8,007 nucleotides of DNA. Origin: Lentimicrobiaceae bacterium. Its GTDB lineage: Bacteria; Bacteroidota; Bacteroidia; Bacteroidales; WCHB1-69. How positions within the stretch are numbered: the stretch's first letter is position 1; each line of letters starts with the position of its first letter. Location of the stretch: NCBI GenBank assembly GCA_009787675.1, contig WQSU01000112.1:1-8007 (forward strand), in the 5' to 3' direction. The position numbers were made by a program, and so were the translations under genes. Positions 7,074-8,007 of the stretch are shown here, piece by piece. Under the pieces are notes generated by a model. The model saw only the letters and a list, made by a program, of their open reading frames with translations. It had not been told where the DNA came from and ran no database searches.

Positions 7074-8007
7074 ATGCAAAAAAAAGGAAATAAGTATGGC
7101 ACGCACCGCGTGATTGAGCCGAAAGGCGTTTTGCCACAGCCGGCAAATAAAATTGACAATAATATGGATGAAATTTGGGACAACGAAATCTTGATTGATG
7201 TACAAACTTTGAACGTGGATTCTGCTTCTTTCACCGATATTAAAACTCGCGCCGGAGGCGATCACGAGAAAATTAAAGAGATCATGTTCGACATTGTGGC
7301 AAAACAGGGTAAACATCGTAACCCATGGACAGGATCAGGCGGTATGCTGCTCGGCACTGTTGAAAAAATAGGCGATGCGCTTAAAGGAAAAATAAATCTC
7401 AAAGAGGGCGATAAAATAGCAACATTAGTTTCTCTATCTTTAACTCCATTGCGCATTGACAAGATTAAAGAGATTCGCGATGAGATTGACCAAGTGGATA
7501 TTGAAGGGAAAGCCATTCTGTTTGAAAGCGGTATCTATGCTAAAATTCCGAAAGATATGCCCGAAACGTTGGCATTGTCGGCATTGGACGTTGCCGGAGC
7601 TCCCGCACAAACCGCAAAATTATGCAAACCCGGTGATATTGTGTTAATTATTGGCGCCGGCGGAAAATCAGGCATGCTTTGCTGCTACGAAGCGAAGAAG
7701 AGGGTAGGAATTACCGGAAAAGTGCTGGGAATGTGCGGCAGCCCAAAATCTGCTGACCGTTTGGAAAAATTGGGCTTCTGCGATGAAGTGTTTGTAGGAA
7801 ATGCCCTCGACCCTGTTTCCATGATGGAGAAAGTGAACGAACTCTCCAACGGTGCAATGGCGGATGTAACAATCAACAACGTCAATATTCCGGATACTGA
7901 AATGACCTCCATTTTGTGTACGAAAGATACAGGTCTTGTGTATTTCTTCTCCATGGCGACTAACTTCACAAAAGCGGCGCTCGGCGCTGAGGGCGTGGGC
8001 AGCGACG
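7074..8007 (+). CDS. kdd: L-erythro-3,5-diaminohexanoate dehydrogenase, 3' end missing
   Basis: The frame is open from the ATG at 7074 to the right edge (311 visible codons). The enzyme performs NAD(P)+-dependent oxidative deamination of 3,5-diaminohexanoate to 5-amino-3-oxohexanoate in anaerobic lysine fermentation, after lysine 2,3-aminomutase and beta-lysine 5,6-aminomutase. The start KYGTHRVIEPKGVLPQPA (residues 7-24) is what I recognise as the family signature. RNPWTGSGGMLLG (82-94) and a Rossmann-type nucleotide-binding loop, VLIIGAGGKSG (190-200), follow, as in zinc-less alcohol-dehydrogenase-like folds. Family members are roughly 340-350 residues, so about 30-40 codons should lie beyond the window. 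The ATG fits because the conserved region begins a few residues later and a -7 box precedes it. An A8 run covers codons 2-4. The gene is divergent from pyrC and probably the first gene of a lysine-degradation operon. The identity comes from remembered family motifs, not a search. Confidence 0.85.
   Translation, partial: MQKKGNKYGTHRVIEPKGVLPQPANKIDNNMDEIWDNEILIDVQTLNVDSASFTDIKTRAGGDHEKIKEIMFDIVAKQGKHRNPWTGSGGMLLGTVEKIGDALKGKINLKEGDKIATLVSLSLTPLRIDKIKEIRDEIDQVDIEGKAILFESGIYAKIPKDMPETLALSALDVAGAPAQTAKLCKPGDIVLIIGAGGKSGMLCCYEAKKRVGITGKVLGMCGSPKSADRLEKLGFCDEVFVGNALDPVSMMEKVNELSNGAMADVTINNVNIPDTEMTSILCTKDTGLVYFFSMATNFTKAALGAEGVGSD

Overview
The window looks like a chromosomal piece of an anaerobic, amino-acid-fermenting member of Bacteroidota, most likely order Bacteroidales. 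Three observations support this. The first gene ends in a type IX secretion (Por) sorting domain. Start codons lack Shine-Dalgarno sequences and have A/T-rich leaders instead. The divergent intergenic region carries a perfect TAnnTTTG (-7) promoter box of the Bacteroidota type. The species cannot be named from the sequence.

Layout: (1) 2-2068 (+), the 3' part of a large secreted repeat protein, cut by the left edge. It has glycine-rich 'GIGGG...TINGG' repeats, a second copy of the same module about 331 residues later, a small carboxypeptidase-regulatory/PEGA-like beta domain, and a C-terminal T9SS sorting signal. (2) 2083-5664 (+), dnaE, the replicative DNA polymerase III alpha subunit, complete, starting only 14 nt after the surface-protein gene. 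(3) 5667-6929 (-), a complete class I dihydroorotase (pyrC type) converging on dnaE with a 2-nt gap. It has a small insertion built partly from 7-bp tandem repeats. (4) 6930-7073, a 144-bp A/T-rich divergent control region with candidate promoters on both strands and a perfect 9-bp inverted repeat between them. (5) 7074-8007 (+), the 5' part of L-erythro-3,5-diaminohexanoate dehydrogenase (kdd), an enzyme of lysine fermentation, cut by the right edge.

The genes do not form one pathway. DnaE (replication) and dihydroorotase (pyrimidine synthesis) are housekeeping. Kdd probably opens a lysine-degradation operon that continues to the right. The repeat protein is the only accessory-looking element. 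I see no RNA gene, CRISPR array, insertion sequence or phage feature, and no stretch over 300 bp without a gene. I do not see strong evidence for an undescribed system. The most useful oddities are the duplicated surface-protein module, the heptamer-repeat insertion inside dihydroorotase, and the inverted repeat in the pyrC/kdd divergent promoter region.
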